Assembly: GCA_023700245.1 (NCBI GenBank)
Contig: JAJPRE010000014.1
Coordinates: forward strand, 1 to 39,624
Length of the DNA: 39,624 nt
Origin: Candidatus Thalassarchaeaceae archaeon
GTDB lineage: Archaea > Thermoplasmatota > Poseidoniia > Poseidoniales > Thalassarchaeaceae
Direction: 5' to 3'
The position numbers and the translations under genes are program-made. Numbering within the stretch: position 1 is the stretch's first letter; every line of letters starts with the position of its first letter. Of the stretch, positions 1 through 7,030 are shown one piece after another. A model generated the notes under the pieces. The model was not told where the DNA came from and searched no databases. It saw only the letters and a list, made by a program, of their open reading frames with translations.

Positions 1-811
1 TTGGTAAAATCAAGTTTGAAGTAGAATCTAAATTATCAGACAATTTAGCATCATTTAAGGAAGTATCAATTTTAAGTGGCATTCTAACTTTTAATATTCT
101 TTGGTGATCAATGCGGACATATGATATCCCATGAGGTATACTCGGGTCGGCTACTTCGGATTCGGAAATAACTGTTAAACCGTGATTCGGATCTCTGAGT
201 TGTTTTGAAATATCTTCCCCATCTTCGATACCTGCCCATTTATCAACTTTAGAAATTTTTCTCTTTGCTAATTCTATTCTCCTTTCGATAGTAATTTTTT
301 TCTTTAATTCGTCCCTAATAATTCGTTTTTCTCTGATAAAATTATCAATTTCTGATTCCATCAGTGATTGAGGATCTGAAGAAGCAACATATTTCATGGC
401 TATATTTTTACCACTTCTATTTTCTAAATCATTTTCTGATAAAATTTCAGGAGTAGGCGTATCGATTAATTTTTGATGATTTTTAGGAATATTTTCTTCT
501 GAATTTGTAATTTTACGAGTGCGTCTTAACTTTTCCTCCCGACGGTAACTTGGCCCTTCTAATTCTAAAACTGGAGCAGGTAATTCCAAAGGTTCTATTT
601 TTTTTTCTATTTGAGCAGAGTAATTTATTTTTTGTTCGGTAATTTTTACTATGGAATTTCCACCTCCGAACATAATTAGTGAAGTGAGAGATAATATTAA
701 TATTCCTCCAGCTATCTGAAATTCAATACCTTCTTTTACAATATAAACTAGATAGAGGGGGATACTGATGAATAATGAGGACCAAATAAGTACTTTTGTC
801 ATTGACGGCAT
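1..811 (-). CDS. hypothetical membrane protein, 3' end outside window
   Basis: An open reading frame runs on the minus strand to the window edge without a stop, so the C-terminus is missing (about 270 residues visible). In-frame ATGs lie at 829, 811 and 802; I chose 811 because AGGTGAG lies just upstream of it. Two hydrophobic segments near residues 7-24 and 31-50 form a membrane hairpin. The rest is hydrophilic and rich in Lys, Glu and Arg, with a probable helical or coiled-coil stretch around residues 150-185. It follows the XTP pyrophosphatase gene closely (36 bases) and is probably the third gene of the bud32 operon. I do not recognise a family and assign no function. Confidence 0.7.
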   Translation of the reverse strand, partial: MPSMTKVLIWSSLFISIPLYLVYIVKEGIEFQIAGGILILSLTSLIMFGGGNSIVKITEQKINYSAQIEKKIEPLELPAPVLELEGPSYRREEKLRRTRKITNSEENIPKNHQKLIDTPTPEILSENDLENRSGKNIAMKYVASSDPQSLMESEIDNFIREKRIIRDELKKKITIERRIELAKRKISKVDKWAGIEDGEDISKQLRDPNHGLTVISESEVADPSIPHGISYVRIDHQRILKVRMPLKIDTSLNDAKLSDNLDSTSNLILP

Positions 812-847
812 GGACTCACCTCTTGTCATACGAGAGGATTGTTCTAT

Positions 848-1441
848 TCACTCTAACGGATGTTGTAAAGATGATAATAACCCTCTTAGAGAATTACTAC
901 GGTGCGATATTGATGATTTTTCAATTTTGGTCATTTCGGAGAAGGTTCTACCGTTACCCTCGTGAGGAATAAAAATTGGATCATACCCGAAGCCATTTGT
1001 ACCTACTTCTTTTTTTCCTAATATTCCCTTACAGATTCCATTTGAATGATACATTTTTCCATTCCAATCTAAAATGGTAACACATCGATATTCTGCACCT
1101 CTATCTTGAGAAGTTTCCAATAATTTTAAAATACCAGATAATCCTATTGTTTCAAATATAAATGAAGAAAATACACCTGGAAAATTTTCTATTGAATCAA
1201 TGAAAATCCCTGAATCCTCAACTAAAATAGCACTACCTTCTAAATCAGAATTCTTAATCATAGAACGTGCTTGGATAATTTTTGATAATGCTACTTCCAT
1301 TAAACTATTACATTGAGGTTCAATAAAATTTGGCCGATTACCATTTACAAGTAGCCCCTCAACATCATATCCTAATTCTCCGAATAAAGTGCTTGCTTCT
1401 GCTATCTTATTTTTGTTTCCAGTTGCAAAAAGTATTTTCAT
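848..1441 (-). CDS. rdgB: XTP/dITP diphosphatase (RdgB/HAM1 family)
   Basis: Non-canonical purine nucleoside triphosphate pyrophosphatase: it hydrolyses XTP, dITP or ITP to the monophosphate and PPi, keeping deaminated purines out of DNA and RNA. The 197-residue length is normal for the family. The family signatures are all present: the N-terminal TGNKNK motif (residues 7-12) with Glu15, the catalytic EDSG (75-78), FGYDPIF (151-157) and the C-terminal SHR (179-181). It starts 8 bases after the bud32 stop, so the two genes are probably co-transcribed. Pairing of a Kae1-complex kinase gene with this pyrophosphatase is, to my knowledge, common in archaea. A soluble cytoplasmic enzyme; nothing unusual seen. 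Confidence 0.95.
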   Translation of the reverse strand: MKILFATGNKNKIAEASTLFGELGYDVEGLLVNGNRPNFIEPQCNSLMEVALSKIIQARSMIKNSDLEGSAILVEDSGIFIDSIENFPGVFSSFIFETIGLSGILKLLETSQDRGAEYRCVTILDWNGKMYHSNGICKGILGKKEVGTNGFGYDPIFIPHEGNGRTFSEMTKIEKSSISHRSNSLRGLLSSLQHPLE

Positions 1442-1449
1442 TTTTTCAC

Positions 1450-2133
1450 CTATGCATGGTATCTAACTCTACCCCTAATTTCGTTAAAGCGGGATATTAC
1501 TTCTTCGGCACTTATCATATCGGGTAATTTTGAATCGGATTCGGAATATCCCAATAACATAATATCTACAGCATTTTCATATTCTGAATGGCTGGCAGTG
1601 AGGCACTCATTGAGAACTTGTAAATCTAATCCCAAATGCTCTAATTCTGGAAGTATTCGTGCCAATCCAAAATCGATTAAATGTAAATTATTATATTTAT
1701 CTATTAGTACATTATGAGTAGTTAGATCCCCATGGGAAATTCCAAATTCATGTAATTTTCTTATTAATTTACCAAATTTTTTAATCTTTTCCAAAGAATT
1801 TGAATCCTCATTTAATGAATCATAAAGTGGTTTACCTTCAAATCTGGAAATTAAAATCCATCCATTATCTAGATCCATGTCATATAATGAGGGAGAGGGG
1901 AAATTATTCAATTGTAATCTTCCCAAAACTCTAGCTTCTACCGAAAGCCTTTGACGTGTTAATTTTTGATCTAATTTTGGTGTACGGTATCCACGTGGTG
2001 ACCTCATTTTCAAGACTGCTGATTTACCAAGCCATGATCCACTTGTAACTGTTGCTTCGGCACCCTTATGCATGACGGTATCTTCTATCCACATTGGAAT
2101 AGTGGCGCCATCCATACCATTCGGATGTGACAT
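1450..2133 (-). CDS. bud32: Bud32/PRPK atypical kinase of the KEOPS complex
   Basis: Kae1-associated atypical Ser/Thr kinase/ATPase. In KEOPS it supports Kae1, which installs threonylcarbamoyl-adenosine at position 37 of ANN-decoding tRNAs. Visible motifs are the GAEA loop (residues 24-27), a catalytic-lysine candidate at K42, the kinase loop HGDLTTHN (134-141) and DFGLAR (154-159). The C-terminus ends in the basic RGRVR stretch typical of Bud32. The gene is stand-alone, whereas in several archaea it is fused to Kae1; no kae1 lies in this window. ATG at 2133 is preceded by AAGGT, a plausible ribosome-binding site; internal Met14 or Met21 are alternative starts closer to the usual family N-terminus. 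It is divergent from nadA, with 38 bases between the start codons. Confidence 0.93.
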   Translation of the reverse strand: MSHPNGMDGATIPMWIEDTVMHKGAEATVTSGSWLGKSAVLKMRSPRGYRTPKLDQKLTRQRLSVEARVLGRLQLNNFPSPSLYDMDLDNGWILISRFEGKPLYDSLNEDSNSLEKIKKFGKLIRKLHEFGISHGDLTTHNVLIDKYNNLHLIDFGLARILPELEHLGLDLQVLNECLTASHSEYENAVDIMLLGYSESDSKLPDMISAEEVISRFNEIRGRVRYHA

Positions 2134-2171
2134 ACCTTCAAAGCGGTTTCATTCGAGGAAGGATTGTAGAT

Positions 2172-3257
2172 ATGACGATTGAGATGCCATCACCTCCCAA
2201 AATCAAAAAGGGAGTTATTGTAAAAAAGTATTCAGAAGAGGATATTTATGCAGAATCTGAACGCCTATACAATAAAATTAATCAAAAGGAAAGATGGACC
2301 ATAGATATTTGTAAAACTATAGCACCTTTGACATTGGAAATAAATCAACTAAAAAGAGAAAAGGATGTTTTTTTAATAGCACATTCTTATCAAACCCCCG
2401 ATATAATTTATGGAGTTGCTGATGAAGTTTCGGATAGTTATTCATTATCAAAGTCTGCGAGGGATGCTTCGCAACAAACAATTCTTTTTTCTAGCGTAAG
2501 ATTTATGGCTGAAACAGCTAAAATAGTGAGTCCATTAAAGACAATTATTCATCCATCTCCTGATGCTGGATGCTCCCTTAGTGATGGCATAAGTGCCGGA
2601 GATGTAAGAGAATTAAAGAGGCTATTTCCAGGAGTTCCTGTGGCTTGCTACATTAACACCACTGCGGAAGTAAAAGCTGAATGCGATGTTTGTGTTACCA
2701 GTAGCAATTACCTAAGGATTTGTGAGAGGCTTCCTGGAGATAAATTAATTTTTGTTCCAGATAAATTTATGGGTAAACATCTACAAAATTCACTTAGAGG
2801 GAAAAAAGAAGTTATCATTTATGATGGCGAGTGTGAGGTTCACGCTATTTTTACCGGAGAAAAAATTAGAAATTGGAGAAAAAGAATGAATGACCAAGGA
2901 ATTAATCTTACAGTTCTTAGTCACCCCGAATGTGATGCTGAAGTATTAGAAGAAAGTGACATAGTTGGAAGTAGTGAAGTTTTGATAAAGAAAACCATAG
3001 AACTATCTGAAAATGGCGAGAAAAATGTAATGTTGATAACAGAATGTGGAACTGTAGATAGAATATTAGCTGAAACTAAAAATGATTTGAATGTCATAGG
3101 AGCTTGCGTAATGTGTAAACATATGAAAAAAACTCATTTAGAAGATATTTTACAGTCTTTAAAAAATCCAACATCAGAACAAATTATTGAATTGGATGAC
3201 GAAATAATACTAAAGGCTAAAAAAAGTTTGGAAGAAATGTTTAGATTGGCAGAATAA
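2172..3257 (+). CDS. nadA: quinolinate synthase NadA
   Basis: Condenses iminoaspartate with dihydroxyacetone phosphate to quinolinate in de novo NAD synthesis, using a [4Fe-4S] cluster. I place the start at ATG 2172 (361 residues) because GAGGAAGG lies about nine bases upstream; an upstream in-frame ATG at 2127 would overlap bud32. With this start the three cluster cysteines are C134 (in AGCSLSDG), C221 (in GECEVH) and C315 (in CKHMKKTHL). Other NadA signatures are SSVRFMAETAKI, INTTAEVKA, TSSN and SHPEC. No nadB or aspartate dehydrogenase gene is in the window, so the iminoaspartate source is unseen. Its stop codon directly abuts the stop of the convergent PAP2 gene (TAA followed by TTA). 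Confidence 0.95.
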   Translation: MTIEMPSPPKIKKGVIVKKYSEEDIYAESERLYNKINQKERWTIDICKTIAPLTLEINQLKREKDVFLIAHSYQTPDIIYGVADEVSDSYSLSKSARDASQQTILFSSVRFMAETAKIVSPLKTIIHPSPDAGCSLSDGISAGDVRELKRLFPGVPVACYINTTAEVKAECDVCVTSSNYLRICERLPGDKLIFVPDKFMGKHLQNSLRGKKEVIIYDGECEVHAIFTGEKIRNWRKRMNDQGINLTVLSHPECDAEVLEESDIVGSSEVLIKKTIELSENGEKNVMLITECGTVDRILAETKNDLNVIGACVMCKHMKKTHLEDILQSLKNPTSEQIIELDDEIILKAKKSLEEMFRLAE

Positions 3258-5330
3258 TTAAGTTTTATTTTCTTTTATTGATTGCGAAGACCAAACAAAT
3301 ATTAATGGAATTAACATTAAAATTGCCGTTTGGATTACAACTGAAGAATATGGTTGAAAAATTTCTTCTAGTGAATGTACAATTAATACAGGACTGGAAC
3401 TAGGCCTATTCTCCAACCATGCCACGCTTCCTTTGAGAACTTGTGGTTGTTGTTCATTTACTTGGTCAAATGTTAATTGAGTTGATAAGTTAGTATCGAT
3501 ATCATATATCCAAACATCATTATTATCTGGTTGGCCATCTATTGTTAATGCAGGGTTCCAACTACTAATTTGTAAAAATGCAATATTGTCATCTGAAATA
3601 CTAGGAGATGAAGATTGCCATAGAGGATCTCCAAGAATAGTTTGATTACCAGTAAAGATATCGATTAAAATTAACCTATCAATTGGTCCTAAGTCAACGA
3701 CTGCAACTAACCAATTACCATCCATTTCTAACTCACTAATAGTAGAATTTTTATAATCCAAAACTATATTTTCGGACAGTAGAGTTTGGTCGGAAAGAAA
3801 ATCTTTGGACATGATTTCTATATTTGTATTTATTAGAAAATCTAAAGAAGTGATATTAACAATTGGACCAAAAGTTGAGTTTGACGCCCATGCAATCATA
3901 TTATTTGATGATGTGATTGCAGTAGAGTTCAAGGCGTCAGGAATAAGAATGGCTTCTCCATTTTTATTTACTATCTTAACAGAATTATCAAATAGTATTA
4001 TTATATTCACCTGATCGTTATCTGCGGCAATAGAGATATCCAATATTATATCTTCAGTATAAGTTCGGAAAAGTGGTTGTAATATTCCTTTTTCATCATC
4101 AAATTCAAAATAATCTATGCGTTCATTTGTAAATAAAGCAAAACCTAAATCAGAAGTGGTTACTTTTGGAGTAGTCGCCCACGGCTTAGTTGAGATAGTA
4201 CGATTATCTAGTGAAGTAGTATTCCAAGCTATAACAAAAATGGTTTCATCCGGCAATTCTTCAATTGTAATTAGCCACTCTCCGGAACCTGCCGTTGATG
4301 TTGGCCATTCTGCACCCTCAAGTGGAAGATTTTGATGTGTAGCATCCCACAATAATATTCCACTTGTTGATATCAATAGAGTTGCAATGAAGAGACTTGT
4401 TTGTTTTTTACTCGGTTCTTGGTAGGGTTCAATTATTTTTTTGAAGAGTTGTATTGAACTAGAAATAGAATCTCTTGGATTATTAAGTATGCGAGCTAGG
4501 CGGTGGGAAAATCTTCTTTCATCAAAAATCCTCCAAATTGATTTATGAGTTTTTTTGGACATTTGTACTGCAAGCATTGCAATCAGCATCCCCCCTATTA
4601 TATCTAATAGCCAATGAATGCCAAGATATATGATAGTGAATGCAGTTACTGTAATGAATAGTAAAATAAAATTAGAAAATTTTGTCCATCTTCCATCTTC
4701 ATCCCATTTTTGTAAAGTAAGCCAAACCGCAAATGGCAAACCTATGTGCAGACTTGGCATACCATTTGTAAATGGATCAATTCGGGTAAACCAATTATGA
4801 ATTTCAGGCGTCAAATCATATGCAATAGTTTCCATAGCTGGAATATGGTCGCCAGTTACTCTTACATTAAATAAAATATAAAATGGTAATGCGAGTATGT
4901 AAACCCAAAATATTGACAAACAAACCCTATCTGCCATATGCCTATCATCAAAATATATTGGATATATTAATGATGAAAATGTTATTGACATAAAACCCAT
5001 AACATAAAAATGAGTAAGGAATTGATCTAATAAAACACTCCTAAATCCTTCTTGTATCCATAAAACAACATCGCCCTCAATTGCATAAACATACGGAGTC
5101 ATGTCTATCCTTGTATTGGCCATAATTGATCTATCTAATCCGTCAAATATATCTTTCCAAACATAAACAGAAAATACTAAAATTATGTGAGCCCAATAAC
5201 GTCTGAACATATCGATTAAACCATCGATTGTTAATTTAGCATAAGGCGGCTTGAAAATTGGCATGAATGCCAAACTAACTATAATTGCCCCAGTTACCCA
5301 GGTTATGTAAATCCCAGTCTCAGCAACCAT
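3258..5330 (-). CDS. PAP2-type membrane phosphatase/transferase fused to an outer beta-propeller-like domain
   Basis: 690 residues. The N-terminal third (1-260) is a multi-pass PAP2 domain with about six membrane segments. Its phosphatase motifs are GMPSLH (190-195) and GIHWLLD followed by IIGG (237-246), which resemble the PAP2_3 group (Aur1/inositolphosphotransferase-like) more than the classic PSGH form. A further membrane segment (about 313-328) precedes roughly 330 residues with repeated blades typical of TolB-like propellers (for example NDVWIYDIDT and STQLTFDQ). A C-terminal membrane segment (about 661-682) ends in a short charged tail. I infer a lipid-phosphate phosphatase or head-group transferase acting on the outer face, with the propeller as a recognition module. 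A TATA-like run about 26 bases before the ATG suggests a leaderless message. The exact substrate cannot be told. Confidence 0.8.
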   Translation of the reverse strand: MVAETGIYITWVTGAIIVSLAFMPIFKPPYAKLTIDGLIDMFRRYWAHIILVFSVYVWKDIFDGLDRSIMANTRIDMTPYVYAIEGDVVLWIQEGFRSVLLDQFLTHFYVMGFMSITFSSLIYPIYFDDRHMADRVCLSIFWVYILALPFYILFNVRVTGDHIPAMETIAYDLTPEIHNWFTRIDPFTNGMPSLHIGLPFAVWLTLQKWDEDGRWTKFSNFILLFITVTAFTIIYLGIHWLLDIIGGMLIAMLAVQMSKKTHKSIWRIFDERRFSHRLARILNNPRDSISSSIQLFKKIIEPYQEPSKKQTSLFIATLLISTSGILLWDATHQNLPLEGAEWPTSTAGSGEWLITIEELPDETIFVIAWNTTSLDNRTISTKPWATTPKVTTSDLGFALFTNERIDYFEFDDEKGILQPLFRTYTEDIILDISIAADNDQVNIIILFDNSVKIVNKNGEAILIPDALNSTAITSSNNMIAWASNSTFGPIVNITSLDFLINTNIEIMSKDFLSDQTLLSENIVLDYKNSTISELEMDGNWLVAVVDLGPIDRLILIDIFTGNQTILGDPLWQSSSPSISDDNIAFLQISSWNPALTIDGQPDNNDVWIYDIDTNLSTQLTFDQVNEQQPQVLKGSVAWLENRPSSSPVLIVHSLEEIFQPYSSVVIQTAILMLIPLIFVWSSQSIKENKT

Positions 5331-5389
5331 CGTATCATTATACGGGAGTGGCTTTTATGAAATCAAATCGACCCATAATTACGGCTAAA

Positions 5390-6403
5390 TTAGATGATTT
5401 TTAGAGTATTAGTAGAATCCTGATTTAATGAATTAAGAATATTTTCAACTATAATATCAAATGCTTTTGCTGTATCGCCATCGGGTTCGGCAACTATTCT
5501 GTGTACTCCATCATCGCCCCCTCTAACAATGCCTGGATCAAATGGCAAGGAACCTAAGTAAGGTACTTCTAAATCATTGGCTGCTAAGAGTCCGCCACCT
5601 TTTTTGAATAGATCTAAAATCATTGACCAATTTCCTTCTTCATCGCACTTAGATTCAATTGGCGTTCCTTCAGGGCCTATTAGTGAAACTATTGAGTTGG
5701 GACTTCCCTTACCTTTGATAGAGTATCCACTCATATTTTCTACTACTCCCAAGACGGGGACAGAAAGAGTTTTTGCAAAATTTATTGATTTTCTACTGTC
5801 CAAAAGTGCAACCTCTTGAGGTGTTGTAACTATGACTACCCCATCTATTCCAGGAAGGTGCTGACTGACTGTCAAGGGTTCATCACTAGTTCCTGGCGGA
5901 AAGTCTACAATTAGTGCATCAAGTTTCCCCCATGCCACATCACCAATAAATTGTTGAATTGCTCCTAATTTTATTGGCCCCCTCCATATAACTGGTTTAT
6001 CTGGATCTTCGATTAAAAATGCCATTGAAATTACTTTGACACCATGTGGCCCTATTGCCGGATGTATTTGTTCATTTTCTACTGTTAAATCAGTATTATC
6101 CAATCCTAACATTTTTGGAATATTAGGTCCAGTTATATCAATATCCATAAGGCCTACTTTCATACCTTTTATTGCTAAAGAAATAGCTAATCCTGTGGCA
6201 ACTGTGGATTTACCGACTCCTCCTTTTCCCGATAAAACTAGGATTTTATGTTTAATATCTTCTCCAAGTTTGGCAATACGCATTTTTCTTTGTAATTCCC
6301 TATATGCCTGTTCCATTTGTGTTTTTTGTTCGTTACTGGGATTTTGTTCCGGAGGTTTTGAGGCCCCTGATTGATTATGTTGACTAATGGGCGAATCACT
6401 CAT
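5390..6403 (-). CDS. mrp: Mrp/NBP35-family P-loop ATPase lacking the CPxC motif
   Basis: A MinD-like ATPase of the Mrp/ApbC family, whose typical members carry Fe-S clusters to apo-proteins. Seen: a Walker A of deviant type, GKGGVGKST (about residues 59-67), then DIDITGPNIPKMLG, FPPGTSDEPLT and VENMSGY, all canonical for Mrp. Oddly, the CPxC that normally follows VENMS and bridges the cluster is absent (the segment reads VENMSGYSIKGKGSP), and the protein has only one cysteine in total. I chose ATG 6403 (337 residues); the frame extends to a TTG at 6433. There is no DUF59 domain; the N-terminus is a Gln/Ser/Pro-rich linker plus a short helix. A TATA-like sequence lies near 6450-6458. PAP2 follows 59 bases downstream, with no evident functional link. 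Confidence 0.9.
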   Translation of the reverse strand: MSDSPISQHNQSGASKPPEQNPSNEQKTQMEQAYRELQRKMRIAKLGEDIKHKILVLSGKGGVGKSTVATGLAISLAIKGMKVGLMDIDITGPNIPKMLGLDNTDLTVENEQIHPAIGPHGVKVISMAFLIEDPDKPVIWRGPIKLGAIQQFIGDVAWGKLDALIVDFPPGTSDEPLTVSQHLPGIDGVVIVTTPQEVALLDSRKSINFAKTLSVPVLGVVENMSGYSIKGKGSPNSIVSLIGPEGTPIESKCDEEGNWSMILDLFKKGGGLLAANDLEVPYLGSLPFDPGIVRGGDDGVHRIVAEPDGDTAKAFDIIVENILNSLNQDSTNTLKII

Positions 6404-6449
6404 AATCTCTTGCAATAGTCGAGTGTACTTCAAATATAGCCAAAGAATA

Positions 6450-6458
6450 TTATATAAT
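6450..6458 (-). promoter_or_regulatory. TATA-like box for mrp
   Basis: An AT-only stretch, TTATATAAT on the minus strand, lies about 25 bases upstream of the TTG at 6433 and about 50 bases upstream of the ATG at 6403. It fits an archaeal TATA box giving a short 5' leader. Called by inspection only. Confidence 0.4.
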
Positions 6459-6484
6459 TATTATGAAATTTTATAAAAATATAT

Positions 6485-6496
6485 CGAATAGATTCG
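6485..6496. promoter_or_regulatory. palindrome CGAAT-AG-ATTCG upstream of arsC-like gene
   Basis: A perfect 5-2-5 inverted repeat lies just downstream of a TATA-like run (about 6466-6480) and 35 bases before the ATG at 6531. Its position between TATA box and start codon suits an operator for the LMW-phosphatase/arsenate reductase gene. There is no regulator gene beside it, so binding is speculative. Confidence 0.3.
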
Positions 6497-6530
6497 TTAA
6501 GTTAATTAAGTTCAATAAGAACAATGTTTT

Positions 6531-6887
6531 ATGAGATTACTATTCATATGTGTAGGAAATACATGCCGCAGTCAAATGGCAGAGGCCATAGCTAAAAATC
6601 TTGGACATTATGCAAACTCTGCAGGAACGCATCCAGGAAATAAAGTGGCAATTAATACCACAGAGGCGCTTTTGGAACTAAATATAGATATAAATAGGCA
6701 AAGACCTAAGTCAATATCGGAAATTGATATAACAGGTTTTGACAAGATAATTAGTATGGGTTGCGAAGTTGAATGCCCTGAAATAAATATCGATATTGAT
6801 TGGAATTTAAAAGATCCTTATGGCCAAGATTTGGATTTTTATAGACAAACTAGAGATAGGATTTCAAAATATATTCATCAATTATAA
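6531..6887 (+). CDS. arsC: low-molecular-weight phosphatase-fold arsenate reductase (ArsC-like)
   Basis: 118 residues with the LMW-PTPase CX5R loop at the extreme N-terminus (C7 to R13, CVGNTCRS). The MGCEVECP motif supplies C78 and C82, which in thioredoxin-coupled arsenate reductases form the redox cascade. WNLKDPYGQD with the following RD pair (residues 91-110) carries the general-acid Asp in a DP motif and resembles the ArsC subgroup (W-x-L-x-DP-x-G). The likely role is arsenate-to-arsenite reduction in the cytoplasm, or possibly protein-tyrosine dephosphorylation, since sequence alone cannot separate these with certainty. It is divergent from mrp and followed by tRNA-Gly. No arsenite pump or ArsR is in the window. 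Confidence 0.82.
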   Translation: MRLLFICVGNTCRSQMAEAIAKNLGHYANSAGTHPGNKVAINTTEALLELNIDINRQRPKSISEIDITGFDKIISMGCEVECPEINIDIDWNLKDPYGQDLDFYRQTRDRISKYIHQL

Positions 6888-6937
6888 TGACATCATACCG
6901 GCGTCTAGAAAAGCAAATCATTGCTCCCGCATGTTAG

Positions 6938-7012
6938 ACGAGTGTAGTGTAGTGGTTATCACCGGGCGTTGCCAACGCCTGAACCCGGGTTCAAATCCCG
7001 GCACTCGTACCA
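6938..7012 (+). tRNA. tRNA-Gly (anticodon GCC), CCA encoded
   Basis: A complete cloverleaf can be folded by eye. The acceptor is ACGAGTG (6938-6944) with CACTCGT (7002-7008). The anticodon stem GGGCG/CGCCT encloses the loop TTGCCAA, giving anticodon GCC, which reads GGC and GGU. The T-arm is CCGGG/CCCGG with loop TTCAAAT. The discriminator is A7009 and CCA is templated at 7010-7012. There is no intron. It lies 50 bases after the arsC stop on the same strand and 18 bases before the stop of the convergent surface-protein gene. No convincing separate TATA box was seen, so it may be read from the arsC transcript. Confidence 0.96.
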
Positions 7013-7030
7013 TAAGAAAATTGACATTAA

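Noticed and set aside
6036-6374. A 112-codon open frame antisense to mrp.
   Set aside because: Fully opposite the conserved P-loop part of Mrp, with no promoter or recognisable protein.
6937-7009. An extra G before the tRNA acceptor (G6937), as in tRNA-His.
   Set aside because: The anticodon is GCC and the discriminator A does not pair with G; the upstream G is flanking sequence.
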